A stretch of 64,000 nt of DNA from Prosthecochloris marina (GTDB lineage Bacteria; Bacteroidota; Chlorobiia; Chlorobiales; Chlorobiaceae): positions 1 to 64,000 of the forward strand of contig NZ_PDNZ01000005.1 in the NCBI RefSeq assembly GCF_003182595.1, given 5' to 3'. This document shows, one piece after another, positions 10,556 to 20,800 of the stretch. Position 1 is the first letter of the stretch; every line of letters starts with the position of its first letter. The position numbers and the translations under genes were made by a program. The notes beneath the pieces are model-generated. The model was not told where the DNA came from, did not search any database, and saw only the letters and a list, made by a program, of their open reading frames with translations.

Positions 10556-11290
10556 ATGCCTGCACAGCGCCAATTCCGTTTCGAGTGTCCCGATGGGGAT
10601 ATCATCTATACTGTTCAAACAAGCCTTCGCGCCAAACATGTCCGGTTACGTGTTTCTCCTCGTGAAGGGCTCGTTGTTGTCGTTCCGCAGGGGTTCGACA
10701 GGTCTCAGGTGGCTGGTATTGTCGCAAAACGACTGTCCTGGATACGCAAAGCTTTTGGAAAGATGCCCGTGGTTCGATCCCCGGAAGGCTTGTTGCCTCA
10801 AACCCTTTCCCTGCGAAGTATCGGTGAAGAATGGTGCGTTTTTTTTGAGGTCAGCAGGAAACCGGAATGTTGTTTTGTTGAAAAACCCGGCAGAATACTC
10901 GAGATCCATTCGTTGCCGGGTGGGCTGAATACACAGCTTGATCTTCTGCGTGAATGGGTTAAAAGAAAAGCAGTGACCGAACTGCTGAAAAAGCTCGATG
11001 AGGTTTCGAAACAGTATGGATTTTTGTATGACAAAGGAGCTGTACGATGTCAAAAAACCAGGTGGGGAAGTTGTTCGACCAAAAGAACGATAAGCCTCAA
11101 CATGAAGCTGCTGTTTCTTCCGCCCGGCCTTGTTGAGTATATCATGCTGCACGAGCTTTGTCATACCGTTTACATGAACCATTCACAACGTTTCTGGGCT
11201 CTTGTTGAGCAAAAAATGCCGGATTACATTGTTTATGACCGTGCCATGAGAGAAGCGTCCCGTTATATCCCGCAGTTTCTGCAATGGTGA
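10556..11290 (+). CDS. YgjP/SprT-like zinc metallopeptidase (DUF45)
   Basis: About 244 residues. The C-terminal part holds the zincin motif HELCH (in MLHELCHTVYMNHSQRFW), where the two His and a downstream His/Glu would bind zinc and the Glu would be catalytic. It is preceded by the family signature TRWGSCS..R.ISLN. The N-terminal half (RFECPDGDIIYTVQ...LRVSPREGLVVVVP) matches the YgjP-type beta-rich domain. I chose the ATG at 10556 (MPAQRQF) over a TTG at 10484, because the family normally begins close to this point and the extra 24 residues look unrelated. The physiological substrate of the family is not established. Confidence 0.85.
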   Translation: MPAQRQFRFECPDGDIIYTVQTSLRAKHVRLRVSPREGLVVVVPQGFDRSQVAGIVAKRLSWIRKAFGKMPVVRSPEGLLPQTLSLRSIGEEWCVFFEVSRKPECCFVEKPGRILEIHSLPGGLNTQLDLLREWVKRKAVTELLKKLDEVSKQYGFLYDKGAVRCQKTRWGSCSTKRTISLNMKLLFLPPGLVEYIMLHELCHTVYMNHSQRFWALVEQKMPDYIVYDRAMREASRYIPQFLQW

Positions 11291-11332
11291 GCGAGCGGCG
11301 GAAGAAGCCCAATCCGTTATTTGTCAAATGAA

Positions 11333-13318
11333 ATGACCCATAGATATCTGACGAAATCGAGATTTCTGCTTGCAATGCAGTGTCCGACAAAACTCTACTA
11401 CGCAGGGAAGGAAGAATATGCCGATCAGTCGAGTGAAGATCCTTTTCTTGCTGCTCTTGCTGAAGGAGGGTTCCAGGTTGGTGCGCTTGCCCGCTGTTAT
11501 TTTCCCGGTGGACACATGATCGGACAGCTTGACGATCGGACGGCGTTGGTTGAAACCGCCCGGCTTTTTGAGCAGGAAAATGTCGTGTTGTATGAGCCGG
11601 CTTTTCGTTATGAGAATCTTTTTGTAAGGGTGGATGTTCTGGTCAAGGAAGGTAAGCGACTGCGTCTTTACGAGGTTAAATCCAAATCCTGGAATCCTTC
11701 TGAGGAAAAGGCTTTTATCGGGAAAAAGGGCAATTTTTCCGCAGCATGGAAACCTTATCTCTATGATATTGCATTTCAGGCTTATGTTGTAGGGAAAGCG
11801 ATGCCGGGGTTCGGTGCGGAAGCGTTTCTCATGTTTGCCGACAAGACTGCAAAGTGTCCGACTGACGGATTGAATCAGAAGTTCCGCATTCGTAAGAAGC
11901 TATCCGGCAACAAGGCAGAAGTATTGACCGGTGAGCTGACTTTGCAGGACCTTTCTGTTCAACTGTTGACTTCGGTTCCGGTTGGTGCATATGTTTCCAT
12001 GATTATAAGCGGTGACGGAACGGATGATTTCGAGCCGAGGGGTTTCGAGGGAACGTTGCGGTACTTAGCGGATTGCTATGCAGTGGACCGGAAGATTTTG
12101 CCGGAGCCCGGAGGGAAGTGTGGAAAATGCCAGTTTATATCTTCCGAAGAAAGCGGGCAAAGGAAAAGTGGTTTCAAAGAATGTTGGAAAGAGGCTTTCG
12201 GGTGGCAGGATGAAGATTTCAGGGAGCAGCTGGTGCTCGATCTCTGGGACTACAGAAAAAAAGATTCTGCAATATCTACCGGAAAATTAAAGATTGTCGA
12301 TCTTGAAAAAGAAGACCTTGGAATGAGGGATGATGGTGGTGACGGGCAACATGGGCTTTCCAGAACAAGTCGCCAGTTTCTGCAAATCGAAAAGGAACGG
12401 CTGCATGACCAGGAGCCTTATATTGACAGGGATAATCTCAAGCGGGAAATGAATGGATGGAATTTTCCACTGCATTTTATCGATTTTGAGACGGCGACGG
12501 CTCCCATTCCGTTTACCAAGGGGCGGTATCCTTACGAGATGATTGCTTTTCAGTTTTCGCATCACATAGCCGAAGAAAATGGCTCTGTGCGTCATGCAGG
12601 TCAGTTTTTGCTGACAGAACCGGGTGTGTTTCCAAACTATGCATTTCTCCGGGCTCTCAAAACCGAGCTGGAAAAGGATCGAGGTTCGGTTTTTCGCTAC
12701 AGCCATTACGAAAACACTGTTCTGAACGTCATTCACCGCCAGCTCAGGGAAGAAGAAAACCCTCCGGGAGACAGTGAAGAGCTTCTTGCTTTCATCGAGA
12801 GTATTTCTCACTCTTCGTCCGGAAACGAATGTTCTTGGCAGGGATCGAGAGATATGGTCGATCTGCTCGATATGGTAAAGCGTTACTACTATCATCCACT
12901 GACGAGGGGATCGAACTCCATCAAGTATGTTCTACCGGCCATACTGGAAAGTTCAGCTTTTTTGCAACGTAAATACGCAGGGAATGTTTACGGTGCCGAA
13001 GGAGAAATTTCCAGTTTGAACTTCAAGGACAAGCGGTGGATTGAAAAGGAAAACGGTAGAGTCAAAGATCCATATCTGCTTTTGCCGAAGATGTTTATTG
13101 ACATTGCGCCGGAGGAGATGGAACATTTGATGAGCGGAGAAGAGGAAAATGCGATTCGTCACGGCGGGGCGGCAATGACTGCGTATGCAAGGCTGCAATA
13201 TGAGGAGATGAAAGATGTTGAACGAAATGCCATGATGCGTGCATTGCTTCAGTATTGCGAGCTCGATACGCTTGCCATGGTAATGTTGTTCGAAGCATGG
13301 AAAGAGGAGGTTTCATGA
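11333..13318 (+). CDS. DUF2779 protein: Cas4-like nuclease plus DnaQ-like exonuclease domains
   Basis: About 661 residues. The N-terminal third looks like a PD-(D/E)XK nuclease of the Cas4/AddB sort: a first Cys in AMQCPTKLYY, the active-site strand VRVDVLVKEG....YEVKSKS, then a Cys cluster (GGKCGKCQF ... ECWKEAF) that could complete a 4Fe-4S site. The C-terminal half has HFIDFETATAPIP followed near the end by YCELDTLAMV, the spacing expected of an RNase H-fold DEDD exonuclease. The domain reading is inference from motifs; the family is otherwise only known as DUF2779. Start: ATG at 11333 rather than TTG at 11321. Its stop overlaps the ald start by ATGA, so the two are probably co-translated, though a functional link to ald is not obvious. 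Confidence 0.78.
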   Translation: MTHRYLTKSRFLLAMQCPTKLYYAGKEEYADQSSEDPFLAALAEGGFQVGALARCYFPGGHMIGQLDDRTALVETARLFEQENVVLYEPAFRYENLFVRVDVLVKEGKRLRLYEVKSKSWNPSEEKAFIGKKGNFSAAWKPYLYDIAFQAYVVGKAMPGFGAEAFLMFADKTAKCPTDGLNQKFRIRKKLSGNKAEVLTGELTLQDLSVQLLTSVPVGAYVSMIISGDGTDDFEPRGFEGTLRYLADCYAVDRKILPEPGGKCGKCQFISSEESGQRKSGFKECWKEAFGWQDEDFREQLVLDLWDYRKKDSAISTGKLKIVDLEKEDLGMRDDGGDGQHGLSRTSRQFLQIEKERLHDQEPYIDRDNLKREMNGWNFPLHFIDFETATAPIPFTKGRYPYEMIAFQFSHHIAEENGSVRHAGQFLLTEPGVFPNYAFLRALKTELEKDRGSVFRYSHYENTVLNVIHRQLREEENPPGDSEELLAFIESISHSSSGNECSWQGSRDMVDLLDMVKRYYYHPLTRGSNSIKYVLPAILESSAFLQRKYAGNVYGAEGEISSLNFKDKRWIEKENGRVKDPYLLLPKMFIDIAPEEMEHLMSGEEENAIRHGGAAMTAYARLQYEEMKDVERNAMMRALLQYCELDTLAMVMLFEAWKEEVS

Positions 13319-14427
13319 TCATAGGTATACCGAAAGAGGTTAAAGTAAGGGAAAATCGCGTAGCCTGTACTCCCGCAGGTATACGGTATCTTTCGGACGC
13401 AGGGCACACGGTTCTGGTTCAGAGCGAAGCAGGGGAAGGGAGTGGTTTCAGCGATGCTGCGTTCAGGAAATCAGGTGCGGAAATATTGGACGATCCTGCG
13501 GAAGTCTGGTTGGCCGATATGGTTGTCAAGGTAAAAGAGCCTGTTGAAGCTGAATATGGTTTTCTCCGCAACGGTCAGGTCTTGTTTGCTTTTCTGCATC
13601 TTGCGGCAAATCCTAAACTGGCTTGTTGTCTTGTCGAGAAAGGAGTGAGTGCTGTAGCTTATGAAACAGTTTATACAAACGGGCGCTTGCCTCTTTTGGC
13701 TCCGATGAGTGAAATTGCCGGTAAAATGAGTGTTATGGCAGGGGGGGTTTACCTTGCAAATCATTTTGGCGGCAACGGCATGTTATTGGGCGGTGTTCCG
13801 GGAGTTTTACCCGGCAAGGTTACCATTCTGGGAGGTGGTACGGCGGGAATGAATGCCGCTATCATTGCAAAAGGGATGGGCGCAAGGGTTACTGTACTGG
13901 ATCTGAATCAGGAAAGAATGCGTTATCTAAGCAACGTGCTCGGTGCGCAGGTCCAGACGATTTTTTCAACAGGCCAGCACATTATTGAAGAACTCAAAGA
14001 TACCGATCTTCTTGTCGGGGCGGTGCTTATTCCCGGGGCAACCGCTCCTAAACTACTCGATCGTGACATGCTGCGCTCCATGAAAAAAGGTTCGGTTTTT
14101 GTTGACATATCGATCGATCAAGGGGGATGTTCGATAACTTCGAAACCAACCTCACATGAAAACCCTGTCTTTGTCGAGGAGGGTGTTTTGCATTATTGTG
14201 TGACCAACATGCCAGGAGCTTATGCCAGAACTTCTACCGAGGCGCTTACCGGCAACACCCTGCCGTATGTCAGAGCAATTGCAGATACGGGGGTCGAAGA
14301 AGCGGTGCGTTCGGTTTCCGGCTTGCGTGGAGGTCTGAATGTTCATAAAAATCGAATAACCAATAAAGCGGTTTCCGCCTCACTGGGTATTGAATATGGC
14401 GGAAGCTCTTTGGATATGGATGATTAA
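13315..14427 (+). CDS. ald: Alanine dehydrogenase
   Basis: About 370 residues, the normal length for the family. It catalyses reversible NAD-dependent deamination of L-alanine to pyruvate and ammonium. The opening [20 protein letters not shown] is diagnostic. The Rossmann fold motif is [22 protein letters not shown] (about residues 170-190), and the substrate region includes VKVKEP and the late [18 protein letters not shown] stretch. The ATG lies 4 bases behind a strong AGGAGG at 13305-13310 and overlaps the stop of the DUF2779 gene. In an autotroph it may serve nitrogen assimilation or alanine turnover; that role is inference. Confidence 0.95.
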   Translation: MIIGIPKEVKVRENRVACTPAGIRYLSDAGHTVLVQSEAGEGSGFSDAAFRKSGAEILDDPAEVWLADMVVKVKEPVEAEYGFLRNGQVLFAFLHLAANPKLACCLVEKGVSAVAYETVYTNGRLPLLAPMSEIAGKMSVMAGGVYLANHFGGNGMLLGGVPGVLPGKVTILGGGTAGMNAAIIAKGMGARVTVLDLNQERMRYLSNVLGAQVQTIFSTGQHIIEELKDTDLLVGAVLIPGATAPKLLDRDMLRSMKKGSVFVDISIDQGGCSITSKPTSHENPVFVEEGVLHYCVTNMPGAYARTSTEALTGNTLPYVRAIADTGVEEAVRSVSGLRGGLNVHKNRITNKAVSASLGIEYGGSSLDMDD

Positions 14428-14445
14428 CAGCGGAGACGGTTGGTT

Positions 14446-14718
14446 TTATCGGTACCGTTTTTTGAGCATAGTATTTATGCCGGAAATGACAAGTGTGACA
14501 AGCAGGGTCGTCAGGCCTGCAAACAATGTCAGGGCTGAGCCGGCGATTGCCGATACCATGCCTGTGATGAAGTACATGGTTGTAATCATTGCAAGACAAA
14601 AAAGGGCTGAGGCTGCCAGAATCCCGATACGGATCTTTTGAAAAAATGCAGGGACAATCGCTGTGGCGAGTGCGCAGAAAAGCAGTCCCCACCATGTCAA
14701 ATCCAAGAAAAACTCCAT
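14446..14718 (-). CDS. Small three-helix membrane protein, unknown function
   Basis: A 90-residue protein with three hydrophobic segments (about residues 5-22, 30-50 and 58-80), ending in a basic tail NTMLKKRYR. It starts at a clear ATG at 14718 and converges with ald (18-base gap). I recognise no family. It could form one transcript with the PPC-domain gene upstream on the same strand (87-base gap). Confidence reflects the plausible membrane-protein composition, not homology. Confidence 0.55.
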   Translation of the reverse strand: MEFFLDLTWWGLLFCALATAIVPAFFQKIRIGILAASALFCLAMITTMYFITGMVSAIAGSALTLFAGLTTLLVTLVISGINTMLKKRYR

Positions 14719-14805
14719 TTGAAGTCCAAGTCAAAAGGCAAAAGTTAAAAGGTAAAAATGCTTGATGTCTTGAAAGCTTGTTACTAATCACCCATTATTT
14801 GTCAC

Positions 14806-15249
14806 TCACGGGACAAGCAGCTTGAAGCCGATCTCGGGATCAGGCTTGCGAGTTGCCGTTGTTGCAGTTATTTCGAACATGACGACCTCCATGACGTGCC
14901 ATACTTTTACACCTTCACGAATACAGCCTGTAACGGTATTTTCTTCACGGCCGCATGCCATATGAAGGTGGAGCACCGGATTATTTTTTTCATCCGGGAA
15001 GATCGTTCCGGTACCGGTGACCTCGTGAGCTTCATAAAGCTCGTGCTGCATAGGCATGACAGGTAATGTGCGCCCTTGCTGCGGGCCTACTACCAAATTA
15101 CTTCCCTTATCCGCTCCTCCGAGTATAATAAGAGCTGCGGATTTGATGTCATGGTCCACCGCGAATTTTTCAAGTGTTTGATGAACGATTTCTTCATCTT
15201 CCAGTCGTATGATGAATGTTCTTCCCTGCTTTGCCTCGGAATACAGCAT
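14806..15249 (-). CDS. PPC/DUF296 domain protein
   Basis: A 147-residue protein of the plant-and-prokaryote-conserved (PPC, DUF296) type. Visible signatures are the opening FIIRLEDEEIVHQTLEKFA, the ALIILGGADKG turn, and the metal-ligand-like LHLHMACGRE near residues 93-102, followed by GCIREGVKVWHVMEVVMFEI. The family folds as a trimer with a His cluster that can hold a metal; in prokaryotes its function is mostly unknown, in plants it accompanies AT-hook DNA binding. No AT-hook is present here. Confidence 0.85.
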   Translation of the reverse strand: MLYSEAKQGRTFIIRLEDEEIVHQTLEKFAVDHDIKSAALIILGGADKGSNLVVGPQQGRTLPVMPMQHELYEAHEVTGTGTIFPDEKNNPVLHLHMACGREENTVTGCIREGVKVWHVMEVVMFEITATTATRKPDPEIGFKLLVP

Positions 15250-15487
15250 TGAATTATTCTACGGTTTACATTGACTTCGTTGATTAAAGATAAAGATTTT
15301 AAGAAAAAATAATGCTTCAGCCATCTTCTGTAAACTATCTTGTGAAAATCAGTCATGTTTAGTTGTGCTGTTTCGGGAGGTTATATAACTTTGAAAGTTA
15401 GAACAAGCTTGATATCCGATCGGGACCTGGAAGAGTAAGTGTCGGTGGACAAACAATCTGTCGGGCCTTGAAAAAAAGCTGGTAACA

Positions 15488-16039
15488 ATGAAGGAAAAAC
15501 AAGCGGCAGGAAGTATAGTCCTTACAAGCATAATAATCACGCTCGCCGTGAGTGGGATTGGTTTGGTGTTCAATATGATAAACCCCAATGGAATTACACT
15601 TGTGAATTCTTCAAGTCCGCCCCTTGTAGAGATTGCCGAGGCCAAACAAGATAAAGTCCGGGAAGGTTCGTCAGGTGACGTGCCTGCAGCAAGAGAAATA
15701 GAGGTGATTACTTTGTTGGAAGCCAAGGCTTTCTTCGAGAGGGGTGAGGGTTTTTTTGTCGATGCGAGATCTGAGTACAAGTATTATGAGCTGCATATAT
15801 CAGGTGCATTGTCATTGTCGGCAAGTAAATTCGACTCCCGGTATGAAGATTTCAGTGATGTTATTGCAAAAGATGCGTTGCTTATCATTTACTGTCACAG
15901 CATTACCTGTCCTTACAGCGATATTGTTGCCAGGAAGCTAAGAGGGCTTGGGTATACGAACATCAAAGTTTTTGCTGGAGGGTGGGTCGAGTGGTTGCAA
16001 GCAAGATATCCCGTTCAAGGTTTTAAAGTTGACTCATGA
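15488..16039 (+). CDS. Membrane-anchored rhodanese-domain protein
   Basis: A 183-residue protein with one N-terminal membrane segment (SIVLTSIIITLAVSGIGLVF), a linker, and a rhodanese domain from about residue 75 (VITLLEAKAFF) to the end. FVDARSEYKYYELHISGAL is the usual D-A-R-x3-(Y/F)-x3-H-I-x-G-A motif. The catalytic Cys position is in IIYCHSITCPYSD, which carries a second Cys five residues on. The likely topology puts the domain outside the cytoplasm, so it could carry sulfane sulfur or act as a thiol relay there. Its stop overlaps the next gene's start by ATGA, implying a shared function with the MauE-like protein. The domain is clear; the role is inferred. Confidence 0.85.
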   Translation: MKEKQAAGSIVLTSIIITLAVSGIGLVFNMINPNGITLVNSSSPPLVEIAEAKQDKVREGSSGDVPAAREIEVITLLEAKAFFERGEGFFVDARSEYKYYELHISGALSLSASKFDSRYEDFSDVIAKDALLIIYCHSITCPYSDIVARKLRGLGYTNIKVFAGGWVEWLQARYPVQGFKVDS

Positions 16040-16497
16040 GTATCGGTAAAATAATGTCGAGTTCGATAACCATAACTGTGTTGAGATTTGTCACAGGGGC
16101 ATTGTTTATTCTTGCCAGTTATCCCAAAATCATCAACCCGGTCCATTTCAGTGCAGTTGTGGCTGAGTATCAGCTGTTGCCTGAAAGTCTTATCCCGTTT
16201 GCAGCAATAATTTTACCCTGGATAGAATTGATGTGCGGAGTGATGCTTATTCTGAATGTGTTTGCTCAAAGCAATGCTTTAATAATGATGGTTGTGCTTG
16301 TCATCTTTACCATTGGTGTTACAAACAATCTCCTCAGGGGTATTATTCATGATTGCGGATGCTTTGAGCTGCTCGACGGATGGCTTGGATTTCAGGAAGA
16401 AATAAGTTTTTCAACGATTCTTCGAGATTTGTTTTTCATAGGCTTGATTCTTCCGATTCTACTCTACGGGAGCAATGTTTTCTTCCGGCGTCGATAA
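16036..16497 (+). CDS. MauE/DoxX-family membrane protein
   Basis: A 153-residue protein with four hydrophobic segments, matching the DoxX/MauE family: RFVTGALFILASYPKIINP in helix 1 and LPWIELMCGVMLIL in helix 2. A conserved-looking Cys pair DCGCFE sits around residues 112-117, the position of the redox Cys pair in MauE-like members. The start overlaps the rhodanese stop by four bases. Together they suggest an envelope thiol/disulfide or sulfur-transfer pair; MauE-type proteins are linked to disulfide formation in partner proteins. The 3' end overlaps the convergent TolC gene by 39 bases. Confidence 0.8.
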   Translation: MSIGKIMSSSITITVLRFVTGALFILASYPKIINPVHFSAVVAEYQLLPESLIPFAAIILPWIELMCGVMLILNVFAQSNALIMMVVLVIFTIGVTNNLLRGIIHDCGCFELLDGWLGFQEEISFSTILRDLFFIGLILPILLYGSNVFFRRR

Positions 16498-17850
16498 CGT
16501 TGGAATGTTCCCGGTTTCAGACGATAATTCCTCAAGGGCAAGAAGATATTCTACTTTACTGCTTGCAGCAAGCACCTGCGCTCGTACAAGATCTGTTTGG
16601 GCTTCGTTGAGTCTTGTCAGGGTAGCGGACCCTGTTTTATAAAGCAATTCGATATCGTCGCGTACCTGTTGTGTCATCTTTAGAGCACTTTCTTGGCGCT
16701 TCCACTGTTTTCTTGCAGCTTCGGCGTTGGCAATAGCTTGTCGTATGCCCGACTGAATCGAAAGTATCGTCTGTTGTTTTTCTGCTTCAAGAGCGAAAAC
16801 CTCCGCTTTTTTCTGCTGAAAAACCGAGCTTCTTTTGCCTCCTGTGAACAGATCCCAACGTGCCGTTATACCTGCATAACGGTTACGTTCTTCCTGGTCA
16901 GGGTCGATCCCTGTTTGTTTGTCATAATTCAAACCGGCAGTGAGGTTGACTGTCGGCAGCCAGGAGCCTTTTGCGGCATCTTTGCGCTGAACCGCCGCGT
17001 TGATCCCGGCCTCTACAGCCGAGAGGTCGGGCCGGTTTTCCAATGCAAGGGTAATAATTTGCTCATATGAAGGGATTACATCGGTGATTTCAGTGTTTTC
17101 TGGTGCAGGTCCAAGCTCAGCGGAAAGCTCGGTTTTATCGATTCCCATGAGTTCAGCGAGAACCGTACGTGCAACGGTATAATCTCTGTCAGCACGAATG
17201 GAGTCACTTTCAGCCTGAATGGCCCTGATGGAAAAGTTGAGCATTTCCGACCGGGGAGCAGTTCCAACTTTGCGCTGTATCTGTGCGTTTTTTTCAAGTT
17301 CCCGGTTGAAAGCCGCATTTTTTTCGGCTATACGTATGTTTTCTCTTGCAAGCTGAGCCTGGTAGTACGCTGTTGCTACCGATTCCATAAGAAGTCTTTG
17401 TGTATCGGCATATGTTTGTTTTGCCTGCTCGACGCCATACTTCGCTGCAAGTGTTTCGGCTCTTCTTGCCAATCCGTTGAAAAGGAGCCAGTTGAGTTGG
17501 AGGCTACCCGTTGTTTCTGTGATATCCCCTTTGACACGGTTGAAAGGATCGTAGTCGGGCTGTATGTCGATATGACGATAAATATAGCCACCGTTAGCGG
17601 AAATGGTGGGGAGCCAGGAGGCGTATGCCTGTCCGAGAATTGCCTTTGCAGAACGTATCCTCGCAAGAGTTTGTCGAATTCCGGGATTGTTTTCAAGAGC
17701 GGTCTGCTTCGCTGTTTCTATGGTCAGGTTCTTTTCAAAAGCCGTCTGTGAGGGTTCCGAAGCTTTCAGAGCTTGTGCCGGAACAAGCAGTAAAAAGAGC
17801 AAGGTGACAATTTTCCTTGCCTGGTTGCTGTAGTTATACATATTTGTCAT
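16459..17850 (-). CDS. TolC-family outer-membrane efflux protein of the TetR-linked pump
   Basis: About 463 residues with a signal peptide (IVTLLFLLLVPAQALKA) and the TolC two-repeat layout: IETAKQTALENNPGIRQ and AYASWLPTISANGGY in the first half, KDAAKGSWLPTVNLTAGL in the second. It is the last gene of the operon TetR - fusion protein - RND pump - TolC and overlaps the pump's end by 17 bases if started at 17850, or 8 bases from the ATG at 17841. It supplies the outer-membrane channel for the pump. Confidence 0.9.
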   Translation of the reverse strand: MTNMYNYSNQARKIVTLLFLLLVPAQALKASEPSQTAFEKNLTIETAKQTALENNPGIRQTLARIRSAKAILGQAYASWLPTISANGGYIYRHIDIQPDYDPFNRVKGDITETTGSLQLNWLLFNGLARRAETLAAKYGVEQAKQTYADTQRLLMESVATAYYQAQLARENIRIAEKNAAFNRELEKNAQIQRKVGTAPRSEMLNFSIRAIQAESDSIRADRDYTVARTVLAELMGIDKTELSAELGPAPENTEITDVIPSYEQIITLALENRPDLSAVEAGINAAVQRKDAAKGSWLPTVNLTAGLNYDKQTGIDPDQEERNRYAGITARWDLFTGGKRSSVFQQKKAEVFALEAEKQQTILSIQSGIRQAIANAEAARKQWKRQESALKMTQQVRDDIELLYKTGSATLTRLNEAQTDLVRAQVLAASSKVEYLLALEELSSETGNIPTLSTPEENIAPVE

Positions 17851-20800
17851 CGGGTTGTATCCTGTAAAAAAGAGTATAGAGTACCGGTACTATTCCAAGG
17901 GTAAGAAAAGTCGCTGCAAACAGGCCTCCCATGATGGTTGTGGCCATGGCGGCATAGAGAGGGTCGGTAATCAGCGGCAACATACCGAGAATGGTTGTTG
18001 ATGCAGCCATGACTACCGGCCTGAGTCTGCTGACTGCAGAATCGAGAACCGCCCTGTAGGGTTCCTTGCCTTTCCTCAGGTCGAGTTCCAATTGTTCTAT
18101 AAGCACAATGGCATTTTTAATCAACATTCCCGATAGTCCGAGAAAGCCGAGGATCGCCATGAAGCCGAATGCCTGACCGGTTATGAGCAAGCCAGCTGTG
18201 ACTCCGATAAGGGATAGCGGAACGGTAAGAAATATCGCCGTTGCTTTTTTCACGGAATTGAACTGCCAGACAAGTATGAAAAACATTCCGAGAACACAGA
18301 GCGGAAATATCTGGGCAAGTGGCCCGGTTCCCTTGTTCGATTCCAGGTACTCTCCAGCCCATTGCATCGTATATCCATCCGGCAGTTCTATTGATTCCAT
18401 TTCTTTAACCATCGCTTGGCGTAAAGGTTCAGCAAGGCCTGAAACAGCATTGCACTGTACGGTAACGGCTTGCATTCTGTCTCTCCGCTGGACGATCGGC
18501 CATTCCCACTCGGTTTCTATGGCAGAAACAACCTGGCCGAGGGGTAGAAAGCTCTGGCGTCCTGAACTCCATACCTGAACGTTTTTTAACTCGTTAACAG
18601 TTGCACGTTCTTTGCGAGGCATCCTGAAAATGATGGGCACCAGTTCGTCGCCTTCTCTGACGGTTCCGGCAGTAACTCCGTTGAAGTTACGTTGCAACGA
18701 TGCTTCGAGGTCGAGTTTTGTGATCCCTGCATTTCTGCCCTGACTTTCATTGTATACCGGCCGAACCACTCTGACTTGCTGACGCCAGTCTGTTCGAATG
18801 TCGCGGGTATTGGGGGTGCTCTGCATGATTTCTGTTGCTTGGGCTGCAAGGCGATGCAGTACGGCTGTGTCCGGCCCCCTGAACCGGGCCTCGACTTTGA
18901 AGTCCACAGGCGGGCCGTTGGTGATTCTTGTCAGATAAGGTTCGGCATCCCTGAAGTTTTCTGACAGATACCTGTCTACCTCACTGCTGATACGTCCAAT
19001 GGAAGCGTGGTTGTCGGTCTCGATGAGAAGCTGAAAAAAACTTGAGTTTGGAGTAACATATTTATATGGCAGAATGAATCGCATACCACCTTCCCCGAGA
19101 AATGCAGAGACGTTTTTGACGCCATCTATCTGTCTGATCTGTTCTTCGGCAATGGCCATGTCCTGACGTGTTTTATCGAGGTGTGTGCCCTGTGGTTTCC
19201 AGTAGTTGACGAAGAAATATGGCTGGGTTGAATCAGGAAAGAAAGCCTGTGGCAGAGTTCCAAAACCAATGATTGCCAGAATCAGCAAGACGCTGGTTAT
19301 CCCAATTGTGCTCCATCGATGGGTGAGGCCCAGATGAAGCATTCGGCGGTAGAGGTTGTAGAACGGTTTGTCGAAAGGATCCTTGTTATGCAGGTCGGGA
19401 ATTTTCAAGAACCAGACACAGAAAAGGGGAGTGATGGTTACGGCAAGAATCCAGCTTATGAAAAGAGACAGAGCCAGAACATCGAACAGAGATCGGCAGT
19501 ATTCTCCTACCTCCCCGGGCGCAAAACCGATAGCTGCAAAAGCAAGGATCGCAATAAGGGTCGCCCCGAAAAGCGGCCATATGTTTTCCTTTACTACCTC
19601 GACAGCAGCGTGTTCACGCTTGTCCCCTCGCTCAACCCGGACTAGAATACCGTCGGCAATGACAATCGCGTTGTCGACAAGCATGCCGAGAGCCAGGATC
19701 AGGGCACCGAGCGACATTTTCTGGAGGTCGATGTCGAACAGTGCCATGGTGATGAACGTTCCCAGTATGGTCAGGAGCAGGATGCTGCCGATCATGAGGC
19801 CGCTTTGCCAACCCATGAACAGCATCAGCAGGACAACGACAATGACAACTGCCTGGACGAGATTGTTGACGAAAGTGTTGACGGAGCTCTCGACGAGATC
19901 GCTTTGGTAATAAATTTTATGTAGGTTGATTCCTTCGGGCTTGCGTGATTCGAGTTGGTGAAGTTTTTCGCTGACAGATTCACCCATCGAAATAACATTA
20001 CCTCCTTCGATTGTCGAGATACCCAGTGCAATACCAGGTTCTCCGTTGAACCAGAGACCGTTACGCGGAGGGTCTTCGTAGCCGCGGTAAATCCGGCCAA
20101 TATCCCCAAGACGGATGGTTTTTTCCGGAGGACCGACAAGCAGGGACGCGATCGCTTTTTCGCTGGAAATTTCACCGGTGGGTGTAATACGGAGGTAGTT
20201 GTTGCCTGCTTCGACTTTGCCGCTTTGCCGGACAAAGAGCTGTGTCTGAAGCGTTCGAGTGATCGAATCAGGAGTTATACCCAGTTCAGCCATCTTCGCC
20301 CGGTCTGTTTCGACAAAGATTATCTCCTGGCGTGTTCCCCAGAAGTCTATTTTCGCAACATCATGGCACAGTAGCAGCTCTTTTTTCAAGAAGTCTGCGT
20401 ATTCTTTAAGATCTGCGTAAGAATATCCTTTGCCGGTGATGGCGAAGTAGACGCCGTAAACATCGCCGAAATCATCATTCACAAAAGGTTTCATCGCTCC
20501 TTCAGGCAGTGATAATTCCGCCTGGCTGACTTTTTTCCGGAGTTCATCCCAGATCTGCGGCAATTTTCCTGAAGTATAATGATCCTTCATGTCGACGTAG
20601 ACGTAGGAGATACCTTCTTCGGACGTCGAATAGATCTCCTTTACTTCTCCCATCGACTGGATATGCTCTTCAATAACGTCCGTTACTTCCTCTTCCACTT
20701 CAGCAGGGCTAGCTCCGGGATACTTTGTTACGATCAATGCTGTTTTGATCGTGAACCCCGGATCTTCAAGGCGACCGAGTTTTTGATAGGAAAGAATACC

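Noticed and set aside
10362..10928. 188-codon plus-strand ORF overlapping the YgjP-like gene
   Set aside because: It shares most of its length with the true metallopeptidase gene in another frame and shows no family pattern.
15349..15780. 143-codon minus-strand ORF opposite the rhodanese gene
   Set aside because: Shadow of the rhodanese coding frame; the sense gene has a clear domain and a coupled neighbour.
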